NCBI RefSeq assembly: GCF_004005855.1
Contig: NZ_SACL01000011.1
Coordinates: 1 to 64,000 of the forward strand
Reading direction: 5' to 3'
Source of the DNA: Rhodovarius crocodyli
GTDB taxonomy: Bacteria > Pseudomonadota > Alphaproteobacteria > Acetobacterales > Acetobacteraceae
DNA: 64,000 bases
In this document: one piece after another, positions 15,805-23,824 of the stretch
Position numbering within the stretch: position 1 is the first letter of the stretch
Layout of the letters: every line of letters begins with the position of its first letter
Notes under the pieces: generated by a model
Told to the model about the DNA's origin: nothing
Database searches by the model: none
The model's input: the letters and a program-made list of their open reading frames with translations, nothing else
Translations under genes and position numbers: made by a program

Positions 15805-16470
15805 CTAGGCAGCTCGAATGGCGCGAATCCGCCAAAGCTGGCCGTCGCCAACAGGGCGCGCGTTCTCGCTGCCTTCCAGGACTGCCTGGCCGGCGCCGCC
15901 CGTGTTCGGGATCAGCACCCCGACGCTTTCGAGCTCGCCTTCTGCGATCAGCGCGACCAAATCACCCAGCTTCGCGCTGTCGGTCGGCTCGCAGATCAGC
16001 ACGCTGCGCGGCTGAAGGAGCACGCCATGCTGGCGCGTCAGGGTGATGGCGACGGCCTTTTCCGTCACGCCTTCCAGGGTCTCCGCCAGCGGAAAGCGCT
16101 CGCTACCGCCAGCGCCTTCGCGCATGTGCTCCACCTGCGCGCCCATCATCTTCGAGCAGCGGCTGGCGGCGGCTGGCCGGTCGGCCGTTGGCCGCTCCGG
16201 CGCGGGCCGGCCGGCAATGGAATCTGGCAGCATCTTGGCGCCAGGCCCTGCAAGCAGTTCCTCTGGAATAGAGAGAAGCTGCGCCAGGTCGCGGCGCTCG
16301 TGTGGTGGCAGCACCCGGGGGGATCCACGCTGAACAAACTGGCCAAGGTAGCTCTCTGCGCGGCCGATGGACGCGGAAAGCTGCCTTAGCGATAGCCCAG
16401 CCTTCTGCGCGGCTTCGACAAGCGCTACGCGGTCTGGACTTGCGCCACGCTTCAGAGAAAGCGGCCTCAT
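15805..16470 (-). CDS. CI-like repressor with XRE helix-turn-helix
   Basis: 221 residues from ATG 16470, with AGAGGA 6 nt upstream. Residues about 15-65 are an XRE-type helix-turn-helix (ALVEAAQKAGLSLRQLSASI, then LPPHERRDLAQLLSIPEELL). The C-terminal 100 residues have LexA/S24-like strand spacing (LLQPRSVLICEP, AKLGDLVALIAEGE, ESVGVLIPN), but no clear catalytic Ser/Lys pair is visible, so self-cleavage is uncertain. Divergent from the Cro-like gene across a 118-bp region with palindromes, the usual immunity-switch layout. It should maintain lysogeny. Confidence 0.82.
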   Translation of the reverse strand: MRPLSLKRGASPDRVALVEAAQKAGLSLRQLSASIGRAESYLGQFVQRGSPRVLPPHERRDLAQLLSIPEELLAGPGAKMLPDSIAGRPAPERPTADRPAAASRCSKMMGAQVEHMREGAGGSERFPLAETLEGVTEKAVAITLTRQHGVLLQPRSVLICEPTDSAKLGDLVALIAEGELESVGVLIPNTGGAGQAVLEGSENARPVGDGQLWRIRAIRAA

Positions 16471-16588
16471 GCTGGATCCTCTTCGTGGGATTATTCCCGT
16501 CACGGGGGATTAAGTCGGGGAAATCCTGCTGTGCAGCAATACCCCTTCCAAGAAGGAAATCAACAAGAGTTTGTTGCGGCTCCTAAAT
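16471..16588. promoter_or_regulatory. Divergent control region of the immunity switch
   Basis: The region between the CI-like and Cro-like starts contains GGGATTATTCCC (16487-16498), several GGGGAAATCC/AAGGAAATC half-sites, and ATGGAGGATAATCC beginning at 16589. These resemble the palindromes at 15220 and 34771. Clean -35/-10 pairs are not obvious to me here. Expected to hold the back-to-back promoters and operators. Confidence 0.6.
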
Positions 16589-16900
16589 ATGGAGGATAAT
16601 CCTTCGTTCATGAAGGATATGACTGAAGCCGTTGAGACGTTCTTGCGCGCCTATCCGGAAGTGCGGCCATACCAGTTTGGCAGGAAGGCGCTCGGGGATC
16701 CCAAATTCGTCGCGCAGGTTCGGTCGGGCCGCCTGGTCCGACCCGACACCTTCAAGAAGGTCAGCGACTGGATGGCCGCCTATGCCGCCAAGCGCCGGGA
16801 TGATGAGAAGGCTCGCCGTGCCGACCGGCACCGCATGGAGAAGCTGGCGGGGCTGGCCGCGCCAACAGAAGAACTGAGCGCCGAGCAGCCGGTGCCCTAG
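16589..16900 (+). CDS. Cro-like DNA-binding protein
   Basis: 103 residues from ATG 16589; ATG 16610 and 16619 are alternatives, and no start has an ideal ribosome site. A helix-turn-helix-like segment FGRKALGDPKFVAQVRSGRL then PDTFKKVSDWMAAY (about residues 32-66) matches small phage regulators whose HTH reads AL.DP.FV..LR.GR. The C-terminus is charged. First gene of the rightward operon and divergent from the repressor, hence Cro-like by position. The gene start overlaps an operator-like sequence. Confidence 0.7.
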   Translation: MEDNPSFMKDMTEAVETFLRAYPEVRPYQFGRKALGDPKFVAQVRSGRLVRPDTFKKVSDWMAAYAAKRRDDEKARRADRHRMEKLAGLAAPTEELSAEQPVP

Positions 16901-16903
16901 GCG

Positions 16904-17317
16904 ATGCCCGCACCAGCCTACTCGCTCTGGCTGGCGGGCATCGTCACCCCGACCCTGAACCAGACGCTCCGCCAGCATTGGCGACAGCGCGGGCAGAAGA
17001 CGCGCGCCATGGCCTGGGCCATACGTGCGGCGGTTGGGCGTGCCGGATTGCCGGCCACCCCGCTCATGCGGGCCCGCGTGGAGATCGAGCGCCGGTCGGC
17101 AGGGCCTGGCGCCGATACCGATGGCCTGGTCGGCGGCTGCAAAGGGCTGATCGACTGCCTGCTGCCGATGGTGGAGAAGCGCCGGCCCTACGGGCTGGGC
17201 TTCGTCCATGACGACAGCCCGAAGCACATGGAGCTGGTGGTTCGGGCCTGCCGCGTTCCGCGCGCCGATGTCGGCACGCTGGTCATCATCACCCCTCTGG
17301 ATTGGCCCACATCATGA
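16904..17317 (+). CDS. rusA: RusA-like Holliday junction resolvase
   Basis: 137 residues. The pattern LNQTLRQHWRQRGQKTRAM, an RVEIERR strand, then DTDGLVGGCKGLIDCL and GFVHDDSPKHMEL matches RusA-type endonucleases, where the acidic residues of the D-x-D and HDD blocks bind metal and the Lys assists. It would cut recombination or replication junctions of phage DNA. It lies between the Cro-like and O-like genes and its stop overlaps the next start (ATGA). Confidence 0.88.
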   Translation: MPAPAYSLWLAGIVTPTLNQTLRQHWRQRGQKTRAMAWAIRAAVGRAGLPATPLMRARVEIERRSAGPGADTDGLVGGCKGLIDCLLPMVEKRRPYGLGFVHDDSPKHMELVVRACRVPRADVGTLVIITPLDWPTS

Positions 17318-18315
17318 AGGCGATGCCGTGGCTCCGGGTCTACACGGAGATGCCCGGGGATATGAAGCTGCGCCGCGTCGCGAAACTGGCTCGGGCGCCT
17401 ATGGCCAGCGTGCTCTCGGTGTGGGTCTGCATGCTGTGCCACGCGGGCGGCCACGCCGGCGACAGCCGGGGCACCCTGGCCGGCTGGGATGACGGGACGA
17501 TCGCCACCGGCCTGGATCTCGAAGACGAGCAAGTCACCGCGATCCACGACGCCATGCAGGGGCTGCTTCTGGCGGGCGAGGTGCTGATCGGCTGGGAGCG
17601 GCGGCAGGGCGAGCTTCAGCCAGCCGATGGCAAGCCGGCCAGCACCTCGGCCGAGCGCATGCGTCGAATGCGTGAGCGAAAGGCGGAAAATGCTCGCGGT
17701 GACGGCGTGACAAATGTGACGCCAGAAGTGACGCATGTGACGCCAGCGGTGACGGTGGTGACAACGCCCGGGGCTGCGGTGACGCCTGTTACGGATGTGA
17801 CGCCCCTAGAAGAGAGAAGAGAAGAAGAGAAGAAGAAGGGTTGTTCTGATCCTGGGGAGGGGGTGCAGGGGGATGTGACGCAGCGCGCGGAGCGCACGCC
17901 CCCGCCCCAGCCGAACCTGCCCACGCTTTCGGCGCCGAAGCCGAAGGAGAAGCCGCCGCACTTCCTGCCGGCGGATTGGTCGCCGCGCCTCGATGACCTG
18001 ACCCTGGCTGCAACCAAGGGCCTGGACGGGCAGGCGGAGGCAACCTCCTTCCGCGACTACTGGATGAGCGAGGGCGGCGCCCGCGCCAAGAAGCGGGATT
18101 GGGATGCGGCCTTCCGCGTCTGGCTCGGGCGTAGCTCGCGACCATCTGCCGGCGGCATGGGCGTTCAGCCACCCCGCGGCCCGCGCCCCCCTACGCCCTC
18201 GGCGCAGGAGCGCGCTGATTCGCGGCATGCCGAGGCGGTGGATGAGCTGGGCCGCTACCTGAGCGGCGACCCGCTGGACGCGGGCTATGGCGCCAGCGTG
18301 GTGATCGACGGATGA
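17314..18315 (+). CDS. O-like phage replication initiation protein
   Basis: 333 residues from ATG 17314 (ATGA overlap with rusA; a start at 17302 is possible). Residues 1-100 (PWLRVYTEMPGDMKLRRVAK...) are a winged-helix-like domain of the DUF1376/replication type. Residues about 125-165 are a Val-Thr-Pro repeat encoded by iteron-like DNA. A purine tract follows. About 230-275 reads SFRDYWMSEGGARAKKRDWD then AAFRVWLGR, a motif common in phage helicase-recruiting replication proteins. Like lambda O, it appears to hold the origin inside its own gene. Its partner loader may be the next gene. Confidence 0.78.
   Translation: MKAMPWLRVYTEMPGDMKLRRVAKLARAPMASVLSVWVCMLCHAGGHAGDSRGTLAGWDDGTIATGLDLEDEQVTAIHDAMQGLLLAGEVLIGWERRQGELQPADGKPASTSAERMRRMRERKAENARGDGVTNVTPEVTHVTPAVTVVTTPGAAVTPVTDVTPLEERREEEKKKGCSDPGEGVQGDVTQRAERTPPPQPNLPTLSAPKPKEKPPHFLPADWSPRLDDLTLAATKGLDGQAEATSFRDYWMSEGGARAKKRDWDAAFRVWLGRSSRPSAGGMGVQPPRGPRPPTPSAQERADSRHAEAVDELGRYLSGDPLDAGYGASVVIDG
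17699..17840 (+). other. Candidate replication origin: about 21-bp iterons plus purine tract
   Basis: GTGAC occurs at 17699, 17707, 17716, 17728, 17737, 17749, 17758, 17779 and 17797. Many are spaced exactly 21 bp (17707-17728-17749; 17716-17737-17758-17779). The repeat unit approximates GTGACnnATGTGACGCCAG. Immediately after comes an uninterrupted A/G tract (about 17806-17840). Iterons followed by an easily opened tract inside the initiator gene is the arrangement of lambdoid origins. Function is inferred. Confidence 0.6.
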
Positions 18316-19079
18316 GCGGCGAAGACGAACCCCGCATGCTCGGCCAGATGCTGACCGGTGGCGGTCAGTCCCGCGAGATCTCCATTCCCTCACGCCCGGT
18401 CGATCTGCCGCCGCGGCTGGCCGGTGCCCTGCGGGATCTGTCCTACCCGGCGATGCCCCGGACGGTGGCGGTCGATGTCCGCGACGAGGCCTGGCGGCTG
18501 CTGCCGGCGGCGGAAGCGGCCTGCGCGCCTGCCACCGCGCGGCAGTGGGCCCTCTTCCTGGGCCCGCTGATCTTGCTGCGCGTTGCCCGCTACCCGGAGA
18601 AGGATGTGGGCAAGCAGATGGAGCTGCTGGCCAGGTTCCTGACCTCGGTGCCGGCCCGCGTGCTGACCGAGGCGCGGCAGGCAGAGGCAACCCGCCGCTT
18701 TCACTACTGGCCAAGCGTCAAGGAACTGGCCGAGTGGCTCGAACCGGCTGGCGCGGGCCTGCGCGACCGAGTGATGGCGCTGCGCCGCCTGGCCTCGGCG
18801 CCGGTGGCGGCCAAGCCCGAGAAGGCCGCCGCCGTCCAGGCGCGGGCGCTGTCCGATCTCGCATCCGAGCTGCGCGTGAACGCCATGCAGCGCGACGCGG
18901 TGCTGCGCGACGCCCGAAAGGTGCGCGCCGCTCCCGTGGCGGTGGAGGCGCGCAACGCCGGCTACGAGGCCGCCGCCCGAAAGGCTGAGGCCGAGGGCGA
19001 TCCTGCCCGGGCCGCACGACTTCGCCTGGGGATCCGCCCCACGGCCATGAACCCGAACATCGAAGGGAAAGCGCAATGA
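18312..19079 (+). CDS. Replication-associated protein, possible helicase loader
   Basis: 255 residues. A predicted globular first half (WRLLPAAEAACAPATARQWALF, LLRVARYPEKDVGKQMELLA, RRFHYWPSVKELAEWLEP) is followed by a long Ala/Arg/Glu coiled coil (about 160-240). It overlaps the O-like gene by 4 bp and occupies the position of lambda P or other helicase loaders. No AAA+ motif is visible, so the loader role rests on context only. Confidence 0.62.
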   Translation: MSGEDEPRMLGQMLTGGGQSREISIPSRPVDLPPRLAGALRDLSYPAMPRTVAVDVRDEAWRLLPAAEAACAPATARQWALFLGPLILLRVARYPEKDVGKQMELLARFLTSVPARVLTEARQAEATRRFHYWPSVKELAEWLEPAGAGLRDRVMALRRLASAPVAAKPEKAAAVQARALSDLASELRVNAMQRDAVLRDARKVRAAPVAVEARNAGYEAAARKAEAEGDPARAARLRLGIRPTAMNPNIEGKAQ

Positions 19080-20008
19080 GCGAGCAGACTGCCCCTGGCC
19101 CGGATCGAGAGCTGCGGAAAATGATCCCGCATGAAGGGCCCGGCACCACGGTCGAAACCCTAAGCAGCCTCAATCTACTTGGCCTGCTGGGCTTCCTTGA
19201 AGACGCGCGCAGATGCCGTATCTTCGCGACGCCCGGCAACCCTGGGCTTGAGCTGACCCCAAGCGGCCAGGCACTGCTGGTGGAGGCGGTCACGCGGCTG
19301 ATCGGCCAGGCTGCGACAAGCCCGCGCGCCGCCTACGCAGAACGAATGCTCCGCGGGCCTGATTGCACGCTCACGGTCGAGAAGGTAGCGGACAATCTCG
19401 TCGGCCTTCGCTCAGGACGGGACGGTCACGAGGCCGTGGAGTTGCTGAGCTGCGCGGAGGCCAAGAAGCTTGGCCAGATGCTGCTGAATGTCGGCCAGCG
19501 CTCGGTGGCTGAAGCGGCCGCCTCTCCCACGGAACCGGACGGTATGCTGGCCTACGCGCTGGCCATCCAGAACCCTAGCCGCGAGGATCCGAACTGGCCG
19601 CTTCCCAGCTTTGATGCCCAGGATTGGGCGACGGCCTTCTGCGAGAAGAACCCCGGCGTTGATGAGGGCGTTGCTCTGGCGTGGTTCTCGAACGCCCTGA
19701 TGCGCGGGTTTGACGAGCACGCATACCGCCAGAGCGGCGGTGGCAGCAAATGCGCGCCGGTCCGCGCCGCGGCCGCACCCGGGGAGCTGTCGCGGCAGGC
19801 CGCGCGGAGGGATGCTGCGAAGCTCGACGCTTCGCTGCAGGCCCGTCGCGACAACGCCATGGAGGCCTACTGCAGCGCCAGCAGCCGCGAAGAGAAAGAA
19901 CGCTGCTGGGGCCAGGCGCAGGCCTACCGCGACGCGCTGACGCTGCTGCGCGACCTTCAGGCGAAGCTTACGAAGGCCGACACGGTGGCGGCTGAGGTGG
20001 CGGCATGA
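19076..20008 (+). CDS. Phage early protein of unknown function
   Basis: 310 residues. The first 60 residues contain SSLNLLGLLGFLEDARRCRIF. The central part has AEAKKLGQMLLNVGQRSVAEA and a block around DWATAFCEKNPGVDEGVALA. The last 90 residues are a charged coiled coil. Soluble; no recognised family. Co-translated with its neighbours via ATGA overlaps. Confidence 0.7.
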   Translation: MSEQTAPGPDRELRKMIPHEGPGTTVETLSSLNLLGLLGFLEDARRCRIFATPGNPGLELTPSGQALLVEAVTRLIGQAATSPRAAYAERMLRGPDCTLTVEKVADNLVGLRSGRDGHEAVELLSCAEAKKLGQMLLNVGQRSVAEAAASPTEPDGMLAYALAIQNPSREDPNWPLPSFDAQDWATAFCEKNPGVDEGVALAWFSNALMRGFDEHAYRQSGGGSKCAPVRAAAAPGELSRQAARRDAAKLDASLQARRDNAMEAYCSASSREEKERCWGQAQAYRDALTLLRDLQAKLTKADTVAAEVAA

Positions 20009-20277
20009 GCGCGCCCCTGGCACGCGGTGGCATGAGCAGGCTGCCGCCAAACCGCCCCACGGATGGCCAGATCCTGGCCGCGCTGGGGTCCACCGGCGCC
20101 CGCGCCTGGCGTATCGCCAACCGCTTCGGAGAAGAAATCACGCCCCGCTACATCCGCGTCAGGCTTAACGCCATGGAGAAGCGAGGGCTGGTGACGCGCG
20201 GGGTATCCAAGGTCGTGCCTACTGACATCCACTGGATGCGTGCGGTGGCGGACACGCCGAAGGAAGGTGCCGCATGA
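20005..20277 (+). CDS. Small winged-helix-like protein
   Basis: 90 residues. PTDGQILAALGSTGARAWRIAN, ITPRYIRVRLNAMEKRGLV and VVPTDIHW fit a compact winged helix (helices then a beta wing), similar to small phage transcription regulators. Inferred DNA binder. Overlaps both neighbours by 4 bp. Confidence 0.65.
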   Translation: MSAPLARGGMSRLPPNRPTDGQILAALGSTGARAWRIANRFGEEITPRYIRVRLNAMEKRGLVTRGVSKVVPTDIHWMRAVADTPKEGAA

Positions 20278-20498
20278 GGAGGCTCAGCACCCTTTCAGCG
20301 CTGGGCATGACCACGCTGCTGATGAGCACGCCGGCGGTCATCACGGAGCCCGCTGCCCGTGTCGAAGTGAGGCCCGCGCCGCCGGAGGCGCCGCGCGCGC
20401 CAATGCCCGCATTGCCTCCCAACCCCAACAGCCCGCGCGCCAGCGTGCCGGGCAGCGTGCGCCGGCGCCTGGCGCGCCAGGGAGGTGGCAATGTGTAA
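20274..20498 (+). CDS. Small exported Pro-rich protein, unknown
   Basis: 74 residues. A basic start and hydrophobic run (MRRLSTLSALGMTTLLMSTP) look like a signal peptide. The rest is Pro/Ala/Arg-rich and probably disordered. Overlaps the next gene. Real gene by spacing, function unknown. Confidence 0.5.
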   Translation: MRRLSTLSALGMTTLLMSTPAVITEPAARVEVRPAPPEAPRAPMPALPPNPNSPRASVPGSVRRRLARQGGGNV

Positions 20499-21855
20499 GT
20501 GCACCCCAGAGGTCCGCACCCCGTTTTGCAGCAAGCCGGGCTGCGGCTGGCCCGCCCAAACCTCTGCGGCGCCCGCCGCGGAGATCTGGGACGGCAGGCC
20601 TGAGCGGCCAGAGCTGTCGCGCAAGCACTACGTCGCGCTGCGGAATCCGCGTCTGACGCGGGAAGGCGGACACCTCATCGCCTGGGAGGCTGGCGAAGGT
20701 GGATACTGGTGGCATTACGCGCTGGGCGAGCGATGGAGTCCGGCGGAGGTGGCCGCGAAATGGCGCTACATCGGCCCGTGGCGGGATCCCGAGCTGGTCG
20801 AGACCGCCATCACCAAGCTGCAGGCCATCATGGATTGGGCGGACACGGTGGAGGCGCGGCCGCAGCTTTTCGCGAGCGGCGGGCCGGCGGGCAACCTGCG
20901 TGGCCCGGTCTTCGATGACGCGCGGGCGGTGCTGGCGGCTATGGATGGAGGGCTGCTTGCGCCGGCGCTGGTCGAACTATCCGGAAATTCCGGGGGGGTG
21001 GCTTGCGGGTTCGATCCGAGGCCCATGGCTATGGCAGCGACCGATCATGATGTCCGAATGCTCCGGCTGGCGCTGAAGCGAGACAAGGATCTCGGGCGTT
21101 CTCAGGCGCGCATCCCCTTCGACATGCTTGCTGCCCTGTTCGCCCGCATCGAGGAGGATGCAGTCGCTCTTCAAGGGCTGGGGAAGGCCGTGGCACGAGA
21201 AGCATCGGAGGCCTTCAAAGGCAACGTTGCCGCGGTCAGCCTGGCCGGGCTCAACACCATGGACGTGCAGCCCCTGCTGATGGCGGTGCAATCTTGGGAC
21301 ATCAGCACCGGCCGGGCGCGCGAGCTTCTGCGATGCTGGATCCTGGGCACCTTCTCACCGGAGATGCTGCCGCCCATGAAAGACCTGGGGCTGGCGGAAA
21401 CTGACGATCCTGGTGACGTGCTGCTCGGGATGCGCGCCGCCCGCGAAGCTGATGCTCGGGCGTTGGAGGTGCGCGCGGCCGAGGTGGAAGCCGATCTTGC
21501 CGCACGAAGCCAGACCGCCGGCAAGGATGAGCGGAACGGCCTGAGTGACCTGGCTCGCGAGCTGCGCGCCCAGGCCGCGGCCATCCGCGCCCGCGGCCAC
21601 CATTCTCCCGGCGCCGGGCAAATGGTCGCGGCGCCTATCCAGGTCTGGCCCTTCCATGAAGCGCCAGAGGCCCTGCGCGAGCTCTCCACCAATGGCGGCG
21701 ATGAGGACTGGCTGGTGCTGATCGCGGCGGGCACTCGCTGGGTGGAGGAGACGCCCATGTGGTTGGAAGAGGGGCGCGGGGGCTTCGGGGTGTGCTGTGT
21801 CCTTCGGTTCTCGCAGCCTGACGGCTCTGTCGTCCTGATCGGCTGCCACTCATGA
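20491..21855 (+). CDS. Large phage protein with N-terminal Cys cluster, unknown
   Basis: 454 residues from ATG 20491, supported by GGAGG about 6 nt upstream. An N-terminal CKC...CSKPGCGW cluster may bind zinc. Residues 40-110 contain WEAGEGGYWWHYALGERWSP. The middle is helical (MLRLALKRDKDLGRSQARIP then FDMLAALFARIEEDAVALQG). About 315-365 is a coiled coil (EADARALEVRAAEVEADLAA). The C-terminus is beta-rich (WLVLIAAGTRWVEETP). It may combine several small phage domains. No function recognised. Confidence 0.7.
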   Translation: MCKCTPEVRTPFCSKPGCGWPAQTSAAPAAEIWDGRPERPELSRKHYVALRNPRLTREGGHLIAWEAGEGGYWWHYALGERWSPAEVAAKWRYIGPWRDPELVETAITKLQAIMDWADTVEARPQLFASGGPAGNLRGPVFDDARAVLAAMDGGLLAPALVELSGNSGGVACGFDPRPMAMAATDHDVRMLRLALKRDKDLGRSQARIPFDMLAALFARIEEDAVALQGLGKAVAREASEAFKGNVAAVSLAGLNTMDVQPLLMAVQSWDISTGRARELLRCWILGTFSPEMLPPMKDLGLAETDDPGDVLLGMRAAREADARALEVRAAEVEADLAARSQTAGKDERNGLSDLARELRAQAAAIRARGHHSPGAGQMVAAPIQVWPFHEAPEALRELSTNGGDEDWLVLIAAGTRWVEETPMWLEEGRGGFGVCCVLRFSQPDGSVVLIGCHS

Positions 21856-22373
21856 TCCGCCGCCTCGAAACTCGCCTGTGCAACTGGCTGACGCGGCGCC
21901 GCGACGAGCGGACCGAGGAGCGCGTGGGGGGGTCTCAGAAGTGCCCCTGGTGCCGGCAGTGGACCCATATGTCGCCCGGCTGGGGACTGACGGAATGGGC
22001 CGAAGATCCAAGCCTGGATGTCCTGACCTGCGGCGTCTGCGGCGGAACCAGCGCCTGGCTGTTCGGCCCGGTCATGATCGCGATGGGGCCCCTTGTCCCT
22101 CCTGCGCCGGAGCCGGACTTCCCCGATGAGCTGCGGCGCAAGCCGCCAATCATGGCACCCGAGCTGAGCGACGATCTGCGACGTGCGGTATGGCGGGCCC
22201 AATACGAGCACAAGCGGGCGGAGAAGTACCCCAACGTTACCGACGAAGAGATCGCGGCACTGGTGGAGGCGAGGATTGCTGACGCTGGCCAGGCCGCCAT
22301 GGACCGCGCGGCGTATGCGGCTCAGCTCGCGTTCGTGCAGCGGGCGTCTCTGCCGGGAGGCGAGCATGGGTGA
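21852..22373 (+). CDS. Zinc-ribbon phage protein, unknown
   Basis: 173 residues. KCPWCRQW at about 30-37 and LTCGVCGGTSAW at about 58-69 form a CxxC-CxxC zinc ribbon. The C-terminal half is helical (LSDDLRRAVWRAQYEHKRAE, VTDEEIAALVEARIADAGQA). Possibly a nucleic-acid binder. ATGA overlap with the previous gene. Confidence 0.68.
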   Translation: MIRRLETRLCNWLTRRRDERTEERVGGSQKCPWCRQWTHMSPGWGLTEWAEDPSLDVLTCGVCGGTSAWLFGPVMIAMGPLVPPAPEPDFPDELRRKPPIMAPELSDDLRRAVWRAQYEHKRAEKYPNVTDEEIAALVEARIADAGQAAMDRAAYAAQLAFVQRASLPGGEHG

Positions 22374-22812
22374 TCCGGTCCTTGAGGCGGGCAGGCGTCC
22401 CGTCCTACGCGCGCTCCTTCGCTGCTACGAATGTGCCGAGGACGGGCAGGATACCGATGTCGGCCGAGACATGCTCGGGAAGCTGGTGGCCGCCGGCTGG
22501 CTCACGAAGGACGGCAGGAATCGGTGGCAATTCACAATCGCCGGGCAAGCCATCGTTACAGCCATCGACGCCATCCCCGGCATGCGGGATGTGGTCGAAG
22601 AACGCGCGGTCGTGTTGCCGATCGGGTCGAAAACTCCCGTGGCGGATATGCTCGAAGCCTGCGCGCGTGAGGGCCGTGTCGTCCCGCCTGGCACCTATCA
22701 TCCCGAGCGAGACCTGAACCTGCATGGGGCCACCCTCATAGGCTCCGGTCCTGGCAGGAGCGTAATTCGCTTCTTTCCGCCCTTCGAGGACTGGGGTGGG
22801 AACCTTGGCTAA
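22366..22812 (+). CDS. Phage protein, unknown, with a short beta-helix-like C-terminus
   Basis: 148 residues from ATG 22366. The N-terminal half resembles a winged helix (DMLGKLVAAGWLTKDGRNRWQF then TIAGQAI). The C-terminus (VVPPGTYHPERDLNLHGATL then IGSGPGRSVIRF) resembles the first rung of pectate-lyase-like beta-helices. An ordinary beta-helix is much longer, so this is at most a fragment of the fold. Function unknown. Confidence 0.62.
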   Translation: MGDPVLEAGRRPVLRALLRCYECAEDGQDTDVGRDMLGKLVAAGWLTKDGRNRWQFTIAGQAIVTAIDAIPGMRDVVEERAVVLPIGSKTPVADMLEACAREGRVVPPGTYHPERDLNLHGATLIGSGPGRSVIRFFPPFEDWGGNLG

Positions 22813-23002
22813 GGCGTCGCGGCATAGAGAGGCGTCGGGCCACCTCGTCCGCCACCGCGTGGTCATTAAGCCGCTGTGCCTCCTGATAGGCGTGGGCGCC
22901 CTGCTGGCTGTGCCTTGGCACCCCGAGCTCGCGCCGATGTTGTGGCTCGGGGGCGGTCTGGCGCTGCTCGACTTCATCATCGGGCTGGTCTGGGGCAGAT
23001 AG
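22796..23002 (+). CDS. Small membrane protein
   Basis: 68 residues from GTG 22796 (overlapping the previous stop; the start is uncertain). A basic N-terminus of about 24 residues precedes two hydrophobic helices (VIKPLCLLIGVGALLAV and MLWLGGGLALLDFIIGLV). Orientation would leave the basic tail in the cytoplasm. Function unknown. Confidence 0.55.
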   Translation: MGTLAKASRHREASGHLVRHRVVIKPLCLLIGVGALLAVPWHPELAPMLWLGGGLALLDFIIGLVWGR

Positions 23003-23020
23003 CCCCAGCGCCGCCTTCCA

Positions 23021-23407
23021 ATGGACTTTCGTAAACATGACATTCGGCATGAAGACTTTCGGATTGGCACCTGTGAGGGTTCTGCCCCGGTGATCGAGCA
23101 AACCCTTGCCGAACTCAGGGCTGCCGGGTGGCGCCTGAACAACCTGTATGAGCATGACAATGGCCAATGGGTGGCGAACGCCCGCCGCCCGGCTGCTGAC
23201 GGCGGCACGGACATCGACTTCGCGCGCGGCGACTGTGCGGTCGAAGCGTTGCGGACGCTGACCGCTAAGCTGGGCATGGCGCAGCACGCGCCCGCCTTCC
23301 ACGTGCCGGCGGTCGCCGCGGTCTCGCCGCATCCTCAGCGACCAGCGTCACCTGCACCACCTGCACCACCTGCACCCGGAGCCATCGCGCAGGGCGAGCT
23401 GTTCTAG
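23021..23407 (+). CDS. Phage protein with C-terminal clamp-binding-like motif, unknown
   Basis: 128 residues. Residues 1-95 form an alpha/beta-like domain (IEQTLAELRAAGWRLNNLYE). Then comes a Pro-rich linker with three Ala-Pro-Pro repeats, encoded by a 9-bp tandem DNA repeat at about 23345-23375. The extreme C-terminus is AQGELF, which fits the bacterial beta-clamp binding pentapeptide (Q-x-x-L-F). This would tie it to the replisome, an inference only. Confidence 0.6.
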   Translation: MDFRKHDIRHEDFRIGTCEGSAPVIEQTLAELRAAGWRLNNLYEHDNGQWVANARRPAADGGTDIDFARGDCAVEALRTLTAKLGMAQHAPAFHVPAVAAVSPHPQRPASPAPPAPPAPGAIAQGELF

Positions 23408-23412
23408 GGACC

Positions 23413-23715
23413 ATGGGAATGCGAGCACATGCCGCCCTCGCTCTGATGGGCCTCGCCCTCGTCGCTTGGTCCACCGCCGCGGCCTTCGGGCCGAGCGGTG
23501 AGATGATCGCCTTCATCTCCACGCTGGTCTGCTGCCTGCTGGCGGTGCTGGTCCTCCCGATCAACGGTCCGGCCGCAGATCCGGCGTGCCCGGCCCGCGC
23601 CCGGCCGATTTCTCAATTTCGCCGGCCAGATCCCCGGCTTGCCCGGAAATTCCCGCCCCGCCGTGCGGTCGCGACCGGGAACCGCCCGGACACGGCCGGG
23701 CACAGGCCGGTCTAG
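23413..23715 (+). CDS. Small membrane protein with basic tail
   Basis: 100 residues (ATG 23413, or 23419). Two hydrophobic segments, ALALMGLALVAWSTAAAF and IAFISTLVCCLLAVLVLPI, are followed by a 45-residue Arg/Pro-rich tail. Predicted inner-membrane protein; no family recognised. Confidence 0.55.
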   Translation: MGMRAHAALALMGLALVAWSTAAAFGPSGEMIAFISTLVCCLLAVLVLPINGPAADPACPARARPISQFRRPDPRLARKFPPRRAVATGNRPDTAGHRPV

Positions 23716-23740
23716 GCGAAGCGGGCAGGAAGAGCGCAGC

Positions 23741-23824
23741 ATGCTGGCCTCCATGCAGGCAGATTGTCCAGAAATCGGGAAAGTGGCGGAAATCGGCGGA
23801 CGGCCCGCCGTGGCGCGGCCATGA
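23741..23824 (+). CDS. Possible mini-gene, 27 codons
   Basis: ATG 23741 has AGGAAG 8-13 nt upstream, and its TGA overlaps the ATG of the next gene (ATGA), as elsewhere in this operon. It encodes MLASMQADCPEIGKVAEIGG plus seven residues. It could be a real coupled leader or chance; low confidence. Confidence 0.35.
   Translation: MLASMQADCPEIGKVAEIGGRPAVARP

Noticed and set aside
17699-17803. Regular repeats considered as a CRISPR array
   Set aside because: Units are about 21 bp with no separate spacers, lie in a coding frame and fit iterons better.
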